A stretch of DNA of 64,000 bases from Gigantopelta aegis (GCF_016097555.1 NC_054704.1:27726795-27790794), one strand, 5' to 3'; positions 44,238-55,620 are shown, numbered from the stretch's first letter. Made by a program: numbers and translations. The notes: generated by a model from the sequence alone, not told the origin.

Positions 44238-45037
44238 TATGGACGCATTTCCCCCATACGACATAAAAGCTCTAGATATTCGAATACTTGAAAATACTAT
44301 TCGAATATTTCGAACAGCAAATTACCCAGCGAATGTTCGAATATTCAGACCGAACTCTACTTTTCTCGATTATAACTTCTGTATACAAATACGTTTATGC
44401 GCTGAATATATTAACACCACAGTCATGTAGCAAACTGTTGGATCCAATGAACGTTTAAAATAATATAATGGATAATAATAACAAAACTATATCATTAATT
44501 TTTCAATGTGTAGGACTTCGTATTAAGACACTGAACTGAACTGATGTTTACGTAAATTTTGGGGGATCATCGGCTACCGTGGGATATTTTTAAATTTATA
44601 TGCTTGAAGATAAATTCATCATGTCAAATGAAAATGTCAATAATATTTGGTGCCTGTACGTCGTGCCTGTAAAATGTTATCATATTTTGATACGCATAAC
44701 TATGATGTTTTTAAGAAGGGGTGACTTTTTGTGCAATAGGTTTTTTGTGCATTTTGTGTGCGTGTGTGTGTGTGGGTGAGTGGGTATAGGTGTTTTGTTT
44801 TGTTTTGTTTTGTGTGTTTGTTTGTTTGTTTGGGTATGGGTATTCTTAAATAAACTAAATATAATATAATTTGTATAATAAGTGGAGTTGAGGGTGTGGA
44901 TGCAGGATGGAAACATAAATCATTTTAAATACAATGGTATTCGCTCTGAAAATGTAGGCGTATTTTGTTTAATAGGACTAATTATACTACTGCCAGTGTC
45001 TTCTTGAAGATCGTGTCTTGTTTCTCGCATCTAAAGT

Positions 45038-45165
45038 TTGTAATGTTTAACGACACCACTAGAGCACATTGATTTATTAATCATCGGGGAAAACTGCTGG
45101 ATCCAATGAATGTTTGATATAATATAATGGATAATAATATCTTAGAAAGGAAACCCGCTACATGT
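45038..45165 (-). mobile_element. SINE B tail fragment with inserted local duplicate
   Basis: The SINE tail GTTTAACGACACCACTAGAG to TTAATCATCGG is interrupted by about 50 bp that copy sequence at 44431-44475, then the SINE resumes at GAAAGGAAACCCGCTACAT. Confidence 0.55.
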
Positions 45166-45297
45166 TTTATTCGCATCTTTGTTGGTTCTCGTGACATCGA
45201 GGAGCATGTGCAAATGTCTTTCTTTTAATCAGAGCGCACACACGATTTATCGCAGTGTCTTTTTTCTTCTTTTTTCTTTTTAATTATTTTAAAATCT

Positions 45298-45303
45298 ATT
45301 TAT

Positions 45304-45343
<40 letters not shown>

Positions 45344-45369
45344 TTTTCATTTTGTGATATTTTATTTAT

Positions 45370-45409
<40 letters not shown>

Positions 45410-45628
45410 TTTTCATTTTGTGATATTTTATTGATCAAAAAGGAATCAAAAGGATTGCACAACAGACAGAGCCTATATAAGTGTTCTCCTAAACAAGATG
45501 GACATCAGACAATATTCATAATCTTATATATAAAACATAATAACAATGTCCAATGGCATAAAATATTTAACATAATTAATATTTTTAAATATATAGTAAT
45601 AAAAGGTAGAGAGTATCTAGATAGAGAG

Positions 45629-45662
<34 letters not shown>

Positions 45663-45671
45663 CTTACTTAC

Positions 45672-45705
<34 letters not shown>

Positions 45706-45740
45706 TTTATTTATTTACTTATTTTTTATTTATTATTATT
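45298..45740. repeat. (TATC)n and (TTAC)n tetranucleotide cluster
   Basis: Three TATC tracts (45302-45343, 45370-45411, 45632-45661) and a TTAC tract (45661-45720). The first two lie in a 66-bp direct repeat ending TTTTTCATTTTGTGATATTT. Confidence 0.9.
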
Positions 45741-45914
45741 ATTTTATTAATGTTAGTTTGTTGGGTTTTTTTTTGTTTTTTTTACCTATTTATTTGTGTT
45801 AATTATATGTATGTATGTTTTTAGTTTCCTTACGCACGTGATGTGTTTATATTTAATATCTTCTTTATTACTACCTACGTCATTATTTTTCATGTATGCA
45901 TTTATTTCGTGTAC

Positions 45915-46298
45915 GACAGTGGTTAAGCCATCGGACTACAGGCTGGTAGGTACTGGGTTCGGATCCCAGTCGAGGCATGGGATTTTTAATCCAGATACCG
46001 ACTCCAAACCCTGAGTGAATGCTCCGCAAGGCCCAATGGGTAGGTGTAAACCACTTGCACCGACCAGTGATCCATAACTAGTTCAACAAAGGCCATGGTT
46101 TGTGCTATCCTGCCTGTGGGAAGCGCAAATAAAAGATCCCTTGCTGCCTGTCGTAAAAGAGTGGCCTATGTGGCGACAACGGGTTTCCTCTAAAAAAAAA
46201 ACAGTGTCAGAATGACCATATGTTTGACGTCCAATAGCCGATGATAAGATTAAAAATCAATGTGCTCTAGTGGCGTCGTTAAATAAAACAAATTTTAC
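45915..46298 (+). mobile_element. SINE type C with perfect target duplication
   Basis: Second C copy, slightly 5' truncated (starts GACAGTGGTTAAGCCATCGG). Exact 14-bp duplication TTTATTTCGTGTAC at 45901-45914 and 46299-46312. Confidence 0.9.
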
Positions 46299-46507
46299 TT
46301 TATTTCGTGTACATTATCCATTTATTGATTGTTCATGTATGAATGTGTTTTTTTTGGATAGTGCTAAAGCGCTTCCCACCATTATCAAATATTGTAAATA
46401 TCATATGTATTTATTATAATTTGCTGTTTTTATTATAAATCTTATTCGTTGTATATCTTAAAACAATAAAGAACATAGAACATAGCAGAACTTAAATGGT
46501 CAGAAAA

Positions 46508-46705
46508 AGTTTGTTTTGTTTAACGACAACACTGGAGCACATTGATTAATTAATCATCGGCTGTTGGATGTCAAACATTTTGTAATTCTGACTCGTAATC
46601 GTCATAGGAAACCCGCTACTTCTTTTTCTAATGCAGAAAGGGATCTTTTATATGCACTTCTCCACAGACAGAAAAGCACATACCACGGCCTTTGTCCAGC
46701 TGGCC
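46508..46705 (-). mobile_element. SINE B/B2, head missing
   Basis: Type-2 tail (AGTTTGTTTTGTTTAACGAC) and central domain to CACGGCCTTTGTCCAG; nothing of the head. Confidence 0.7.
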
Positions 46706-46970
46706 TTTCAAAGAGTGTTGATTTATTTCACCAATATATACATGTATACTAATAAAATAAACTATATATTAAAATAGAATACACATGTAAAACAATTGTG
46801 TATTATTCAATTTAAAAAAAAACCTTAAATAACACAAAACGCAATCAGTAATACACTATGTTTCTGCTATGAATACGCAATGCTTGTGTGCGTATTTATG
46901 TCATGAATTTAAACCGAATGCTTTGCAACGTATTCTCACGTATTCCCTGTTACATGTTTACACAAAAACG

Positions 46971-47185
46971 CACCTACCTCGGTGGTGTCGTGGTTAAGCC
47001 ATTAGACATAAGGCTGGTAGGTACAGGGTTCGCAGCCTGGTACCGGCTCCCACCTAGAACGACTCGGTGGGTCGGTGTAAGATCACCATACCGTCTTCTC
47101 TCTCACTAGCTGAGGTGTGTGCCCGGGACAGCGTTCTTGAACCTTAATTGGATATAAACACGAAAATAAGTTGAAATGAATGAAC
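46971..47185 (+). mobile_element. SINE type D, internal deletion
   Basis: Head ACCTCGGTGGTGTCGTGGTT, body, then CTCTCACTAGCTGAGGTG (deletion between the two), and tail CTTAATTGGATATAAACACG. Confidence 0.8.
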
Positions 47186-48244
47186 TATACACTTGAAATA
47201 TTAGCTGATCAACATGGATATTTTAGAAAGTACAAGATGTGCATTTAGTGTTGAAAAATGTAAAACTACTGTAAATTTAACCTGTCAAAATATAAATATT
47301 TAATATTTGTATATAGATTAGAACAGAGAAACAAGAAGAATAAAGGAGAAGGTGAACGGTTTTATCAGTCAAAACGTTTGCTTTCAGCAATGAAATTATG
47401 CATTGTTTTGCAGATCAGACTGTTTTCTTGTTGTGTTAAGTAGGGATCGCCATATATTAATGTGTTGATATTTAAATTTAAATGATTAAACCTGGATAAG
47501 TAGTACTGGCGCTCTCTATTATATAGAGGGCAAAATACTTATCAGTCTATATAGATGTTGTAATTTCATGCATTCCGGTTTATTGGCTGTGTATATATAT
47601 ACTATAATATAGTAATTGTGTATGTATGACTTGGGGAATCTTTGTAATATTAGTAGTTTTTAAACAGTAGTAATAACAGACCACACAAACGTTTTATTCG
47701 ACATTGCCGTATCTTTTTAATCTTGAATTCATCAAGACTGGAAAATCCATTGTATTCAGTATGTCGTAATCCACGCGTTTGTGTCATGAAATTCTAAATA
47801 TAGCTGTGCTAGCTGTATATACTGTTTTAGACACACACTAACACACACACCCAAGGAAAAAACAAAAACTAAAAACAAAACAGTCAACAACATTTACAAA
47901 CAAACAACAAACACAAACATCATATGTCATAAACAACTTTTGGATTCTTGTAAATGTGGACGGTAAAAAAATTGAAAGTTTTATTATATATTATTTTTAA
48001 TTTATTTGCAACTATAACATTTTTAAAAATCGGAAATGTCTGTTTACTTTGTACTTGAACACAATAGCACATTAACAGCTTTGTTTGCTGACCCCTCCCC
48101 ATTAACCACGGGTGCTGAGTTGGGGGCAATCACTGTAGAGGCTAATTACCTGACACGCTGACAGCAACAAAGGGCACGAGATGAGCCTCTAACAACCACT
48201 TAGTGCCTACTATCGCTATTTGTTTTTGGAACAAGCACCAGTCG
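47186..48244. other. Intergenic, upstream of paralogue 1
   Basis: AT-rich with no repeat and no gene. The region from about 48060 on is less AT-rich and may hold promoter elements. Confidence 0.45.
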
Positions 48245-48313
48245 CACCTGTTGCCTAGATTCCTTTGATCTTTCGCCCGTTGGTTGCAGGTAATAATCAT
48301 ACCTGCTTGGGAA
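48245..48313 (+). promoter_or_regulatory. Conserved upstream block of paralogue 1
   Basis: The block begins CACCTG at 48245, has CCTTTGATC (a match to the TCF/LEF consensus) at 48262-48270, and ends ACCTGCTTGGGAA at 48301-48313, 303 bp before the start codon. The same words occur in the same order upstream of the second paralogue. CACCTG is also an E-box. Factor identities are inference from motif matches. Confidence 0.5.
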
Positions 48314-48603
48314 AAGAGAAAGTGTTACTAGGGCTTCTCTTTCATCCGACCATCACCAGGGAACCCCCGTTGTCAACTGTTAAGCCTGATTGTGCAAAAA
48401 ACGAAATGCTACCTGCTTCATCCACCAGTTAAAAGGCATCTCGCTTGAAAACAGTTACATTATCAGGAGAATTAGAAACATAAATATTTGTATTTAAAAT
48501 CAACAGTTTACGGATTTTGTTCAGTCTACGAGACCTTTTGGTTATAGAACGTATTACTGAATAGCAATTATTCGAAAACTTTTGATTTCTAAACCAGACG
48601 AAG

Positions 48604-49233
48604 ATGCCTAGTCAAAATCAACTTAGAGATACAGTATTGAGTCAGCTGACTTGCGAAGGACAGAGGGAAACCAGTCAACTTAAAGATTCAGTCTTGGGGC
48701 AGCTGAAGTGCGCAGAAAAGGAAGAGAAAAACCGTAAACAGAAGCTCATGACGGAGCTGGGCGGAATTCTACGAGACGGTGACTACCGGAGCAACAGCAG
48801 CAGCAGCAAAAGGAAAAGTCAAGTTGGGAAGCTTATGAAACAGATCAGTGAGTGCAAGATTCGACCGTTCCTGGTTTTCGACGGCGACGTCTCTCCAAGA
48901 CACAAGGTGGCCAAAAGGAGACACTCGTCTCCTGCCTACGGAAGTCCTGGGTTCGACGCTCTTCAGAACATTCTCGATCGACATATGTCGCCGCTGGTGT
49001 CGCAGACGGATCCGCTGCATCGTAGAGGTAGTCGTAACGTCGGCCGATTCTCCGAACAGTCCAGTGTGTCTGACATTCTGAATGACAGTTTCTTCTCCAC
49101 GGATCCTGTCTCCAAAGATGGCGGTTCGTTATCCAGTGAACACGAGGAACTTCAGGAAGTGTTCTCCGAAAGTGTTTTTGATCAGTCTCATGAGACATAT
49201 TTCAAGAATGGAAAAGTGTGTACGTGGTGCTAA
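48604..49233 (+). CDS. Intronless orphan-family gene, paralogue 1 (209 aa, C-terminus CTWC)
   Basis: I do not recognise this family. The protein is hydrophilic with no signal peptide or membrane helix. The N-terminus carries a module twice, 19 residues apart: QLRDTVLSQLTCE (6-18) and QLKDSVLGQLKCAE (25-38), then a charged helix EEKNRKQKLMTELGGILRD. Next come a basic Ser-rich linker, KQISECKIRPFLVF, the motif SPGFDALQNILDRH and an acidic Ser-rich stretch. It ends HETYFKNGKVCTWC. The paralogue at 54383 shares these blocks in the same order, which supports real coding. The last four residues fit a CaaX prenylation box only loosely. The ATG is in the context ACGAAGATG, as in the paralogue. AATAAA lies at 49457-49462. 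Confidence 0.85.
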   Translation: MPSQNQLRDTVLSQLTCEGQRETSQLKDSVLGQLKCAEKEEKNRKQKLMTELGGILRDGDYRSNSSSSKRKSQVGKLMKQISECKIRPFLVFDGDVSPRHKVAKRRHSSPAYGSPGFDALQNILDRHMSPLVSQTDPLHRRGSRNVGRFSEQSSVSDILNDSFFSTDPVSKDGGSLSSEHEELQEVFSESVFDQSHETYFKNGKVCTWC

Positions 49234-49480
49234 AGAAAACGTGGTTGTAGTTGAATACTGTTATTAGACAGAAATAACTGTTATCAGAAAATAAAATCAC
49301 TGATATCAAAACAGTAATATATTCGAAAATCACTGTCATCCAGCTAGTCGTGATTAAACAGTACTGAAATTTGTTAAATGAATATAAATGTTGTTATATT
49401 AAGTTTTAGTTTTAAATATTATTTGTTAAATATATTTATAAACATTTGTGTATTTAAATAAATGTATTTCATAAAACAAA
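49234..49480 (+). other. 3' UTR of paralogue 1
   Basis: AT-rich sequence following the stop codon, with AATAAA at 49457-49462. No other gene is seen in it. Confidence 0.45.
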
Positions 49481-49679
49481 CTATTTTTGTTGTGTGCATT
49501 TTTATTATTTATATTATTTTCTTATTTTTAATTTACGGACGTAGGCGCTTCAACGCCATGTGGCAAGGGATACAGTTTTAGGTCCCTCCTTTAGTTATAA
49601 AATGTTCCTTTCTGTGATTATAGATGTAACTATTCAATCTATTGTGGGAAATAATGTAATACCCGATGATGTTTGAAAG

Positions 49680-50021
49680 CAGGGCTTCTAGATTATGGTA
49701 GCCCCACTCCCATGGCTAGTGATATTCAGTGTTGGGCTACTAAATAATTACTATAACTAGCCCGACGGCTAGTGGAAAAACCCTTGTCAAATGCTGCATT
49801 TACATATTTTTTAAAAATATGAATAGCATGCCCACTCTTTCCACCCCAATCTAAGGATTTTTAAGGTCAATCTTCCTATTTAGGTGACATATTTGATTAT
49901 TACTATTAGTAAAATTGTATTTATGTAAAGTAGGGTTAGTGAATTTTTAATCATGGCTAGTACATTTTTAAAATCACTGATCCCATGGCTAGTGGATTTT
50001 TATAAAATTCTAGAAGCCCTG
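49680..50021. mobile_element. MITE-like DNA element, copy 2 (342 bp)
   Basis: Same orientation and roughly 90% alike by eye to the copy at 14827, with the same ends. TTGAAAG directly flanks both sides (49673-49679 and 50022-50028), a 7-bp exact duplication. Confidence 0.8.
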
Positions 50022-50337
50022 TTGAAAGAAAAGCATTTCTCCATATAAATAATGCCCACTATCTTCCCTCACAATCTTTGTTCAACATAAGTCAGTATGT
50101 AAAAATAGTAAGTTATAGTTGATTCAGAATTGATTAGTTTTGGGGTGGAAGAGGGTGGCATCGTAATTACTATTTTATTACTGGCTGGTTTAAATATAGA
50201 TATATTTAGGGGGTCATGGGTAAATTTTAAAATGCCACTCGTTCCATTCCCCGCACTTTTGATCAACTTTGGAAGAATCTTTATATAAAAAAAACAATAT
50301 CGTAGAGAAACATTTAATTAATTCCATTTTACCCATT

Positions 50338-50340
<3 letters not shown>

Positions 50341-50425
<85 letters not shown>

Positions 50426-50455
50426 AGAGAGAGTGGGGAGAGAGAGGGAGGGAGG
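50341..50455. repeat. (GA)n microsatellite
   Basis: About 40 perfect GA units, then GGGAGAGAGAGTGGGG variants. Confidence 0.95.
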
Positions 50456-50697
50456 AGTGCAACAAATTAATATTTTTTATTTCGTTCCATATTGTATTAC
50501 AGTAGCATTGATTTGACTTTAATTTGATTTTTGTGCTTACATCCAAATAAAATTCAAGGCAAACACGTCAGCAGCTACTCCAGATACTTGTTGAAGTGTG
50601 CCTGTAATACCCTCAACAAATCTTATCGGTCCAGGCTAAATGGCCTTGCCCTCCAATATGCCAAATCCGAGGCCTGCTACTACATATTATTATTTGG

Positions 50698-50737
50698 GGG
50701 GGGGGGGGGGGGGGGGGGGGTGGGGGGGGGGGGGTGG
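50698..50737. repeat. Poly(G) tract
   Basis: Nearly continuous run of about 37 Gs with two T interruptions; prone to assembly error. Confidence 0.9.
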
Positions 50738-51053
50738 TGGTTTTCTCATACATGTATTTACTTTTTATTATACATCTATTAAACTAAAAATAACAACTTT
50801 AAATGACCTGAAATCTGTTTTCTTTTACATAAAATTAGCTTTTTGGTTAATTATTGTTGGTATTCCTTAGACCGTTGTCAAGTTTGTACTAGATAATTAA
50901 TGACCCACTCGCACACATCATTTATTAGTAAAAGAAATAATTGCTTCATTAATCGCTTTGTCAAGGATGCTAACTGTAAACATACTACTAAGAAGAATAA
51001 ACCCAACACCTGTCGGATCCAGTTTACGTAGTTTGAAAGTAGAAACAGAAAGA

Positions 51054-51191
<138 letters not shown>

Positions 51192-51456
51192 TGAAATTAA
51201 CTGAAGTTGGCTAATTTTGTGGAGATAGAGAGAGAGCAAGAAGAGAAAGAGTTAGAGGGAGAGAGCAGATTTGGTTAGTTGTTCCAACCCTGTCTTCTTA
51301 AATCTGACACGAGATGCTAAAAGAACACATACACAAACACAACTCAAAGGAAGGGAATAGTGCGTTAACGACACCCAGGTATATTTTAAAGTACTGCCAT
51401 TAAGTGTTATATTATGATAAAATCCACTGCACCCACATAGTTTATTCTTGTCGATT

Positions 51457-51632
51457 AGGGGGCAGGATGTAGTCCAGTGGTAATAATCTGATGCGCAGTC
51501 GGTCTAGAATCGATCCGCATCGGTGGGCCCATCGGTGGAACGAGAATTAGCCCAATAGGCCCACTGATGGGGATCGATCCTAGACCGATTGTGTACCAAG
51601 CGAACACATATAGTATTGGGTTACGTCTCGCC
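51457..51632. repeat. Two SINE heads in inverted orientation
   Basis: A plus-strand head (GGGGCAGGATGTAGTCCAGT ... GATCCGCATCGGTGGGCCCA) is followed immediately by a minus-strand head (GCCCAATAGGCCCACTGATG ... GGGTTACGTCTCGCC). The central domains and tails are missing, leaving a head-to-head hairpin of about 175 bp. Confidence 0.7.
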
Positions 51633-51852
51633 ATGAGATAATTACTTATCGGTATATTGATATATTATTATTCAAAGAGTATATAACATGTAATACAATC
51701 AAGATGGGGCGATTACTTGGCAAAAGTAATCGATTACGCTTACGATTACTTGAGAATGTCACGATTTACATTTATTTACAATACACCTTACCTGTACCGA
51801 GACACTTGGTAATTTTCGTAATTCGACTGTTTTTCAAAGACATGAAAAACAA

Positions 51853-52131
51853 ACAGTTTATTTTGTGTAACGACACCACTAGAGCACATTGATTAATTAA
51901 TCATTAGCTATTGGATGTCAATCATTTGGTCATTCTGACTCGTAGTCATCAGAGGAAACCCGCTACATTTTTCCTAATGTAGCAAGGGATCTTTTATATG
52001 CACTTTCCCCCACACACGAAAGCACATACCACAGCCTTTGACCAGTTGTGGTGCACTGGTTGGAACGAGAAAAAAACAATCACTTGAATGGATCCACACA
52101 GGTGGTTCGATCCTGCGACGCAAGCACCTCA
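51853..52131 (-). mobile_element. SINE type B2, joined to a D fragment
   Basis: Tail, central domain and most of the second kind of head, ending CGCAAGCACCTCAAG, where a type-D fragment in the same orientation begins. Confidence 0.75.
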
Positions 52132-52308
52132 AGGGAGTACACACCTTAGCTATCTGGGCTGTCTGTCCAGGACAGTGGGTTAGTTGTTAGTAGTTAGTGG
52201 TTAATGAGAGAGAAGAGGGTGTAATGGTATGGGTGGGAGCCGGTACCGGGCTGCAAACCTACCAGCCTTATGTCCGATGGCTTAAATCAAGACACCACCG
52301 AGGCCGGT
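52132..52308 (-). mobile_element. SINE type D, 3' truncated
   Basis: Begins mid-body at GTACACACCTTAGCTATCTG and runs to the head end ACCACCGAGGCCGGT; its own tail is missing, so it forms a chimera with the preceding B2. Confidence 0.7.
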
Positions 52309-52431
52309 CCTCAAAGATTAAATAAGCTATAGTGTACGGAAATGATCAATATATTTTATGTTTTAAATAATAAACTTCAGTTAACAGTTATTGTATTTTC
52401 TTTACTTTGTTACATGTCTTCCTTAAAATCT

Positions 52432-52721
52432 GGGGCGGGATGTGGCCCAGTGGTAAAGAGCTCGCTTGATGCGCGGTCGGTTTGGGATCGATCCCCGTCG
52501 GTGGGCCCATTGGGCTATTTCTCGTCCAAGCTCCACGACTGGTGTAACAAAGTTTGTGGTATGTACTATCCTGTCTGTGAAAAATGCTGCTAATCAAAAA
52601 GAGTAGCCCATGAAGCGGGTTTTCTCTCTCAATATCTGTGTGGTCCATATGTTAACAATATATCCGACGCCATATAACCGTAAATAAAATGGGTTGAGTG
52701 CGTCGTTAAATAAAACATTTC
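52432..52721 (+). mobile_element. SINE type A with perfect target duplication
   Basis: Head GGGGCGGGATGTGGCCCAGT, box B GGATCGATCCCC, shortened centre and type-1 tail. Exact 14-bp duplication CTTCCTTAAAATCT at 52418-52431 and 52722-52735. Confidence 0.85.
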
Positions 52722-52739
52722 CTTCCTTAAAATCTTTTG

Positions 52740-53389
52740 AGGGTGGTATAAATAATATATTATGAAAAATATCGTGATACAGGATAAACATATCGCGATA
52801 CAAAAATGTTCATAAAATCCATATCTACTCAAATAATCGAATGTATCCAGGGACTTACATTGCCTTGCTTACAATATGAATATCTGTATATGAATGGCAT
52901 TTTTTTTTTTTTTTTTTTTTTTGTAGTAGCTCAATATTGATTTTTACCTATAATAATTTCGAACGTAACAATTGATTGTTTCTTCCAAATGCAAAACACA
53001 ATTTGTAATAACTGGGTCAAACGGAATCAGAAATGTAGTTATTGATCTGATATCTTGGGGTTTTTTTTATTTAAAAGTTGTATTACCCAGACGGCATGTT
53101 TTACGTGTCAGTAGGTTCTTTTGTCTATACTACGATAATGGCTACAAACTCAGGATGGTCCATATATTGACGCCTAAAATTAGTCAAGTTAAGTTTTAGA
53201 CAGATTGGATTTTTTTATATTGCTATACGATAAAATAATAATTTTAACAGAAAATATCTTCAAAATATTGTTTTAAATTCCCCCATTTACAATATATTAC
53301 AATATCGACTTCAAAATGAAATCAGTATTGAAAAAAGCAATAAAGAATTTAAAAAAAAAATCAATGTTTAACTTTGGTTACTGATGACA
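52740..53389. other. Intergenic, nothing recognised
   Basis: AT-rich with a T-run at 52900-52922; no gene or SINE. Confidence 0.5.
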
Positions 53390-53400
53390 GCCGTACTACA

Positions 53401-53873
53401 TTTCATTCATTTATTTATTATTTTCGTTCATACGTCCAATTAAAGTTCAAACACGCTATCTTGGGCACATACCTCGGATACCTGGACTGTCTGTCCAGGA
53501 TAGTTGGTTAGTGATCAGTTAGAGTAGTCATGTAGTGGTCTTATACCTACCCATTGCGTTGTTAGACTCGCTCTGGGTGGGAGCCGGTACCGGGAGGCGA
53601 CCCATCAGCCTTAAGTCCGATGGCTTAACCACTGAACCACCAATGCTGGTATTTCATTTCAATTTATTTTCGTGCTTATATCCAATTAAGGTTCAAGCAC
53701 GCTGTCCTGGGCACACACTTCAGCTATCTGGGCTGTCTGTAGTGGCCTTACACCTACCCACTGAGCCCTTAAGAACTCGCTCTTGGGGGTTATAGTCGAT
53801 ACAGGGTTGCGAACCCTGTACCTACCAGTCTGTAGTCCGATAGCTTAACCACCACTGCGCCACCGGGGCCGGG
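53401..53873 (-). mobile_element. Two head-to-tail type D SINEs between one target duplication
   Basis: Two D copies in the same orientation (53401-53652 and 53653-53873) are enclosed by one 11-bp duplication, GCCGTACTACA (53390-53400 and 53874-53884). Each has its own tail (CGTTCATACGTCCAATTAAA; CGTGCTTATATCCAATTAAG). Confidence 0.8.
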
Positions 53874-54042
53874 GCCGTACTACAGCGTTAGTGTTTATTT
53901 AACTGTTAGTCACCAGTGTTGATGGGACGCCAACTACTTAGATGCGAAGCTGGGGCAACAATAGTTTAATTTAGGATAACCGCTTGGTTATCACTATCAC
54001 GTTCTTAAAAAGTCATATCATTGGTCGAATAAAAAGTACTTT

Positions 54043-54110
54043 ACCTGTTACCTCACTCCTTTGACGTCATCATGATTAAAAGATGGATCGTGCTCACACC
54101 TGCTTGGGAA
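54043..54110 (+). promoter_or_regulatory. Conserved upstream block of paralogue 2, with CRE-like site
   Basis: ACCTGTT at 54043, CCTTTGA at 54058-54064, TGACGTCA (a perfect CRE/ATF palindrome) at 54062-54069, and CACACCTGCTTGGGAA at 54095-54110. From the first ACCTG to the second is 55 bp, exactly as in paralogue 1. The block lies 285 bp before the start codon. Confidence 0.5.
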
Positions 54111-54382
54111 TAAAGGAACTTCCTTTTCTTTGACAAACTGCCCTTAAAGTGTTCTGCTCTCAACAGTAAAGCTAGACCAATTTTAAAATAAATAATTGTT
54201 ACTTATTAACTTTATCAATAGAATTCATGCCAATAAAAACATCAGTATTCGCAAACATAGAAAGGATGTCTTGCATCGAAAGCCGAAGCGGTGAGGAAAG
54301 GAGTCTAAAATTGTGGTTTTATAAATTTGATTACTTGATAATTTCAAAGGGGAAAAAAAAGAAATACGTAAACTAAACGAAG

Positions 54383-54922
54383 ATGTCCAGTGAGATTCAA
54401 CTCCTAGATTCTGTCTTGGATCAATTGAAATGCGCAGAACAGGAAGAAAGAAATAGAAAACGGAAGCATATCACAGAGCTATGTAGCATTTTGAGAGACA
54501 ATAACAGTAGCAGTGTGAAAGACAATCATCTTCGTAGATTTATTAAACAGATCAGTGCATGTAAAATGTCATCTTTATTAGTTTCCGATAGCAACGCATT
54601 GCCGAAACGGAAAATAACCGAAAGAGATTCATCATCGGTTAATGAGAGCCCTGGTTTTGACATTTTGCAGAGTATTCTAAATCGACACATTTTCTTGTTG
54701 ACCCAGAATGATCTACTGCATCATAGAGACAGTCACATGGACATCTTAGGCACACCTCACCGCTTGTCTGAACATTTTCTAGAAGATGGAATTCCCTCGA
54801 CTTCATTTCTCAGTGAAGATATTTCATCAGCTTGTGAGCAAGACAAGTCGTTGGAGAGTGTTTTCATTAACAGTTCTTTTGAAACATACCATAAGAATGG
54901 TAAAAGATGTACCTGGTGCTAA
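54383..54922 (+). CDS. Intronless orphan-family gene, paralogue 2 (179 aa, C-terminus CTWC)
   Basis: Tandem paralogue of the gene 5.8 kb upstream, same strand, also one exon. It has one copy of the N-terminal module (QLLDSVLDQLKCAEQEE, 6-22) followed by RNRKRKHITELCSILRD, then FIKQISACK, SPGFDILQSILNRH and the ending FETYHKNGKRCTWC. The linker lengths differ and third positions have diverged, while the motif blocks are kept, which suggests purifying selection on protein rather than a recent copy. The start is in the same ACGAAGATG context. Function is unknown; a small helical adaptor or regulator is only a guess. AATAAA near 55606 suggests a 3' UTR of about 690 nt. Confidence 0.85.
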   Translation: MSSEIQLLDSVLDQLKCAEQEERNRKRKHITELCSILRDNNSSSVKDNHLRRFIKQISACKMSSLLVSDSNALPKRKITERDSSSVNESPGFDILQSILNRHIFLLTQNDLLHHRDSHMDILGTPHRLSEHFLEDGIPSTSFLSEDISSACEQDKSLESVFINSSFETYHKNGKRCTWC

Positions 54923-55620
54923 GAATAAATTTAGAACATCTTGATCGTTATGTATGCTGCATTTATAGAATAGAACGTGGACGATAGTGAGGGACTGGAG
55001 TGAAGCGGCCATGGGACTCAGCCTTTGTTAAAATGCATATAGCATTCATGAGTCCTGTTTTGGGTGAATCTTGCACACTTATTATTGTTTCATCGTTTTA
55101 GATGAAGTGACGGACTTCACAGCTGTGGTGGAAGGATGCGATCACCTTTCGCAAACACCTGATATCTTCACTGTTATGACAGTGATTCAGGATTGCATGT
55201 TATCACAACTGCACTTTATCTAATGAGCTCTATCCGGTGCTAGTTTTGATTTGGCAAACTGGTCTGGGAGTGGCGATGCAGGGGGGATGAAATACCCAGT
55301 GCAAGTCCGCCTCGGGAGTAGCTGTCCTTCTATAGACGAGGCACTGATAGAGCTTCATAGAACCATCCACTATTTTACCCATTCGACTCTGCATTGTGGG
55401 GAGATACGGCCCTGGTTATGTGTTACGGTTTTATCGTTCAGACTTAGAGACCCTTTTCAAAGATAATTCTGAAAACAATACTCTCGCTTTTGCAAAGTTA
55501 CTGTAATACGGAAATGTTGCTGTGTACACAATATTCAGTTGCATATATTGTATACTTATCAGTGTTGACATGTTTTTGCATTGTTATATATTTGAAACAT
55601 TGTCAAAATAAATGATTTCA
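54923..55620 (+). other. 3' UTR of paralogue 2
   Basis: The stretch has no repeat and no supported gene and ends with AATAAA at about 55606. A 71-codon open frame at 55251-55466 lies inside it without a recognisable product. Confidence 0.4.

Noticed and set aside
45298-45411. Two similar TATC blocks considered as a CRISPR-like array
   Set aside because: Pure tetranucleotide repeats with an AT-rich spacer in a eukaryotic intergenic region; no array structure.
48845-49198. Minus-strand 117-codon and plus-strand 77-codon frames
   Set aside because: Shadows of paralogue 1; the conserved protein in the main frame is matched by paralogue 2, these are not.
55251-55466. 71-codon open frame after paralogue 2
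   Set aside because: Lies within the likely 3' UTR and has no recognisable motif.
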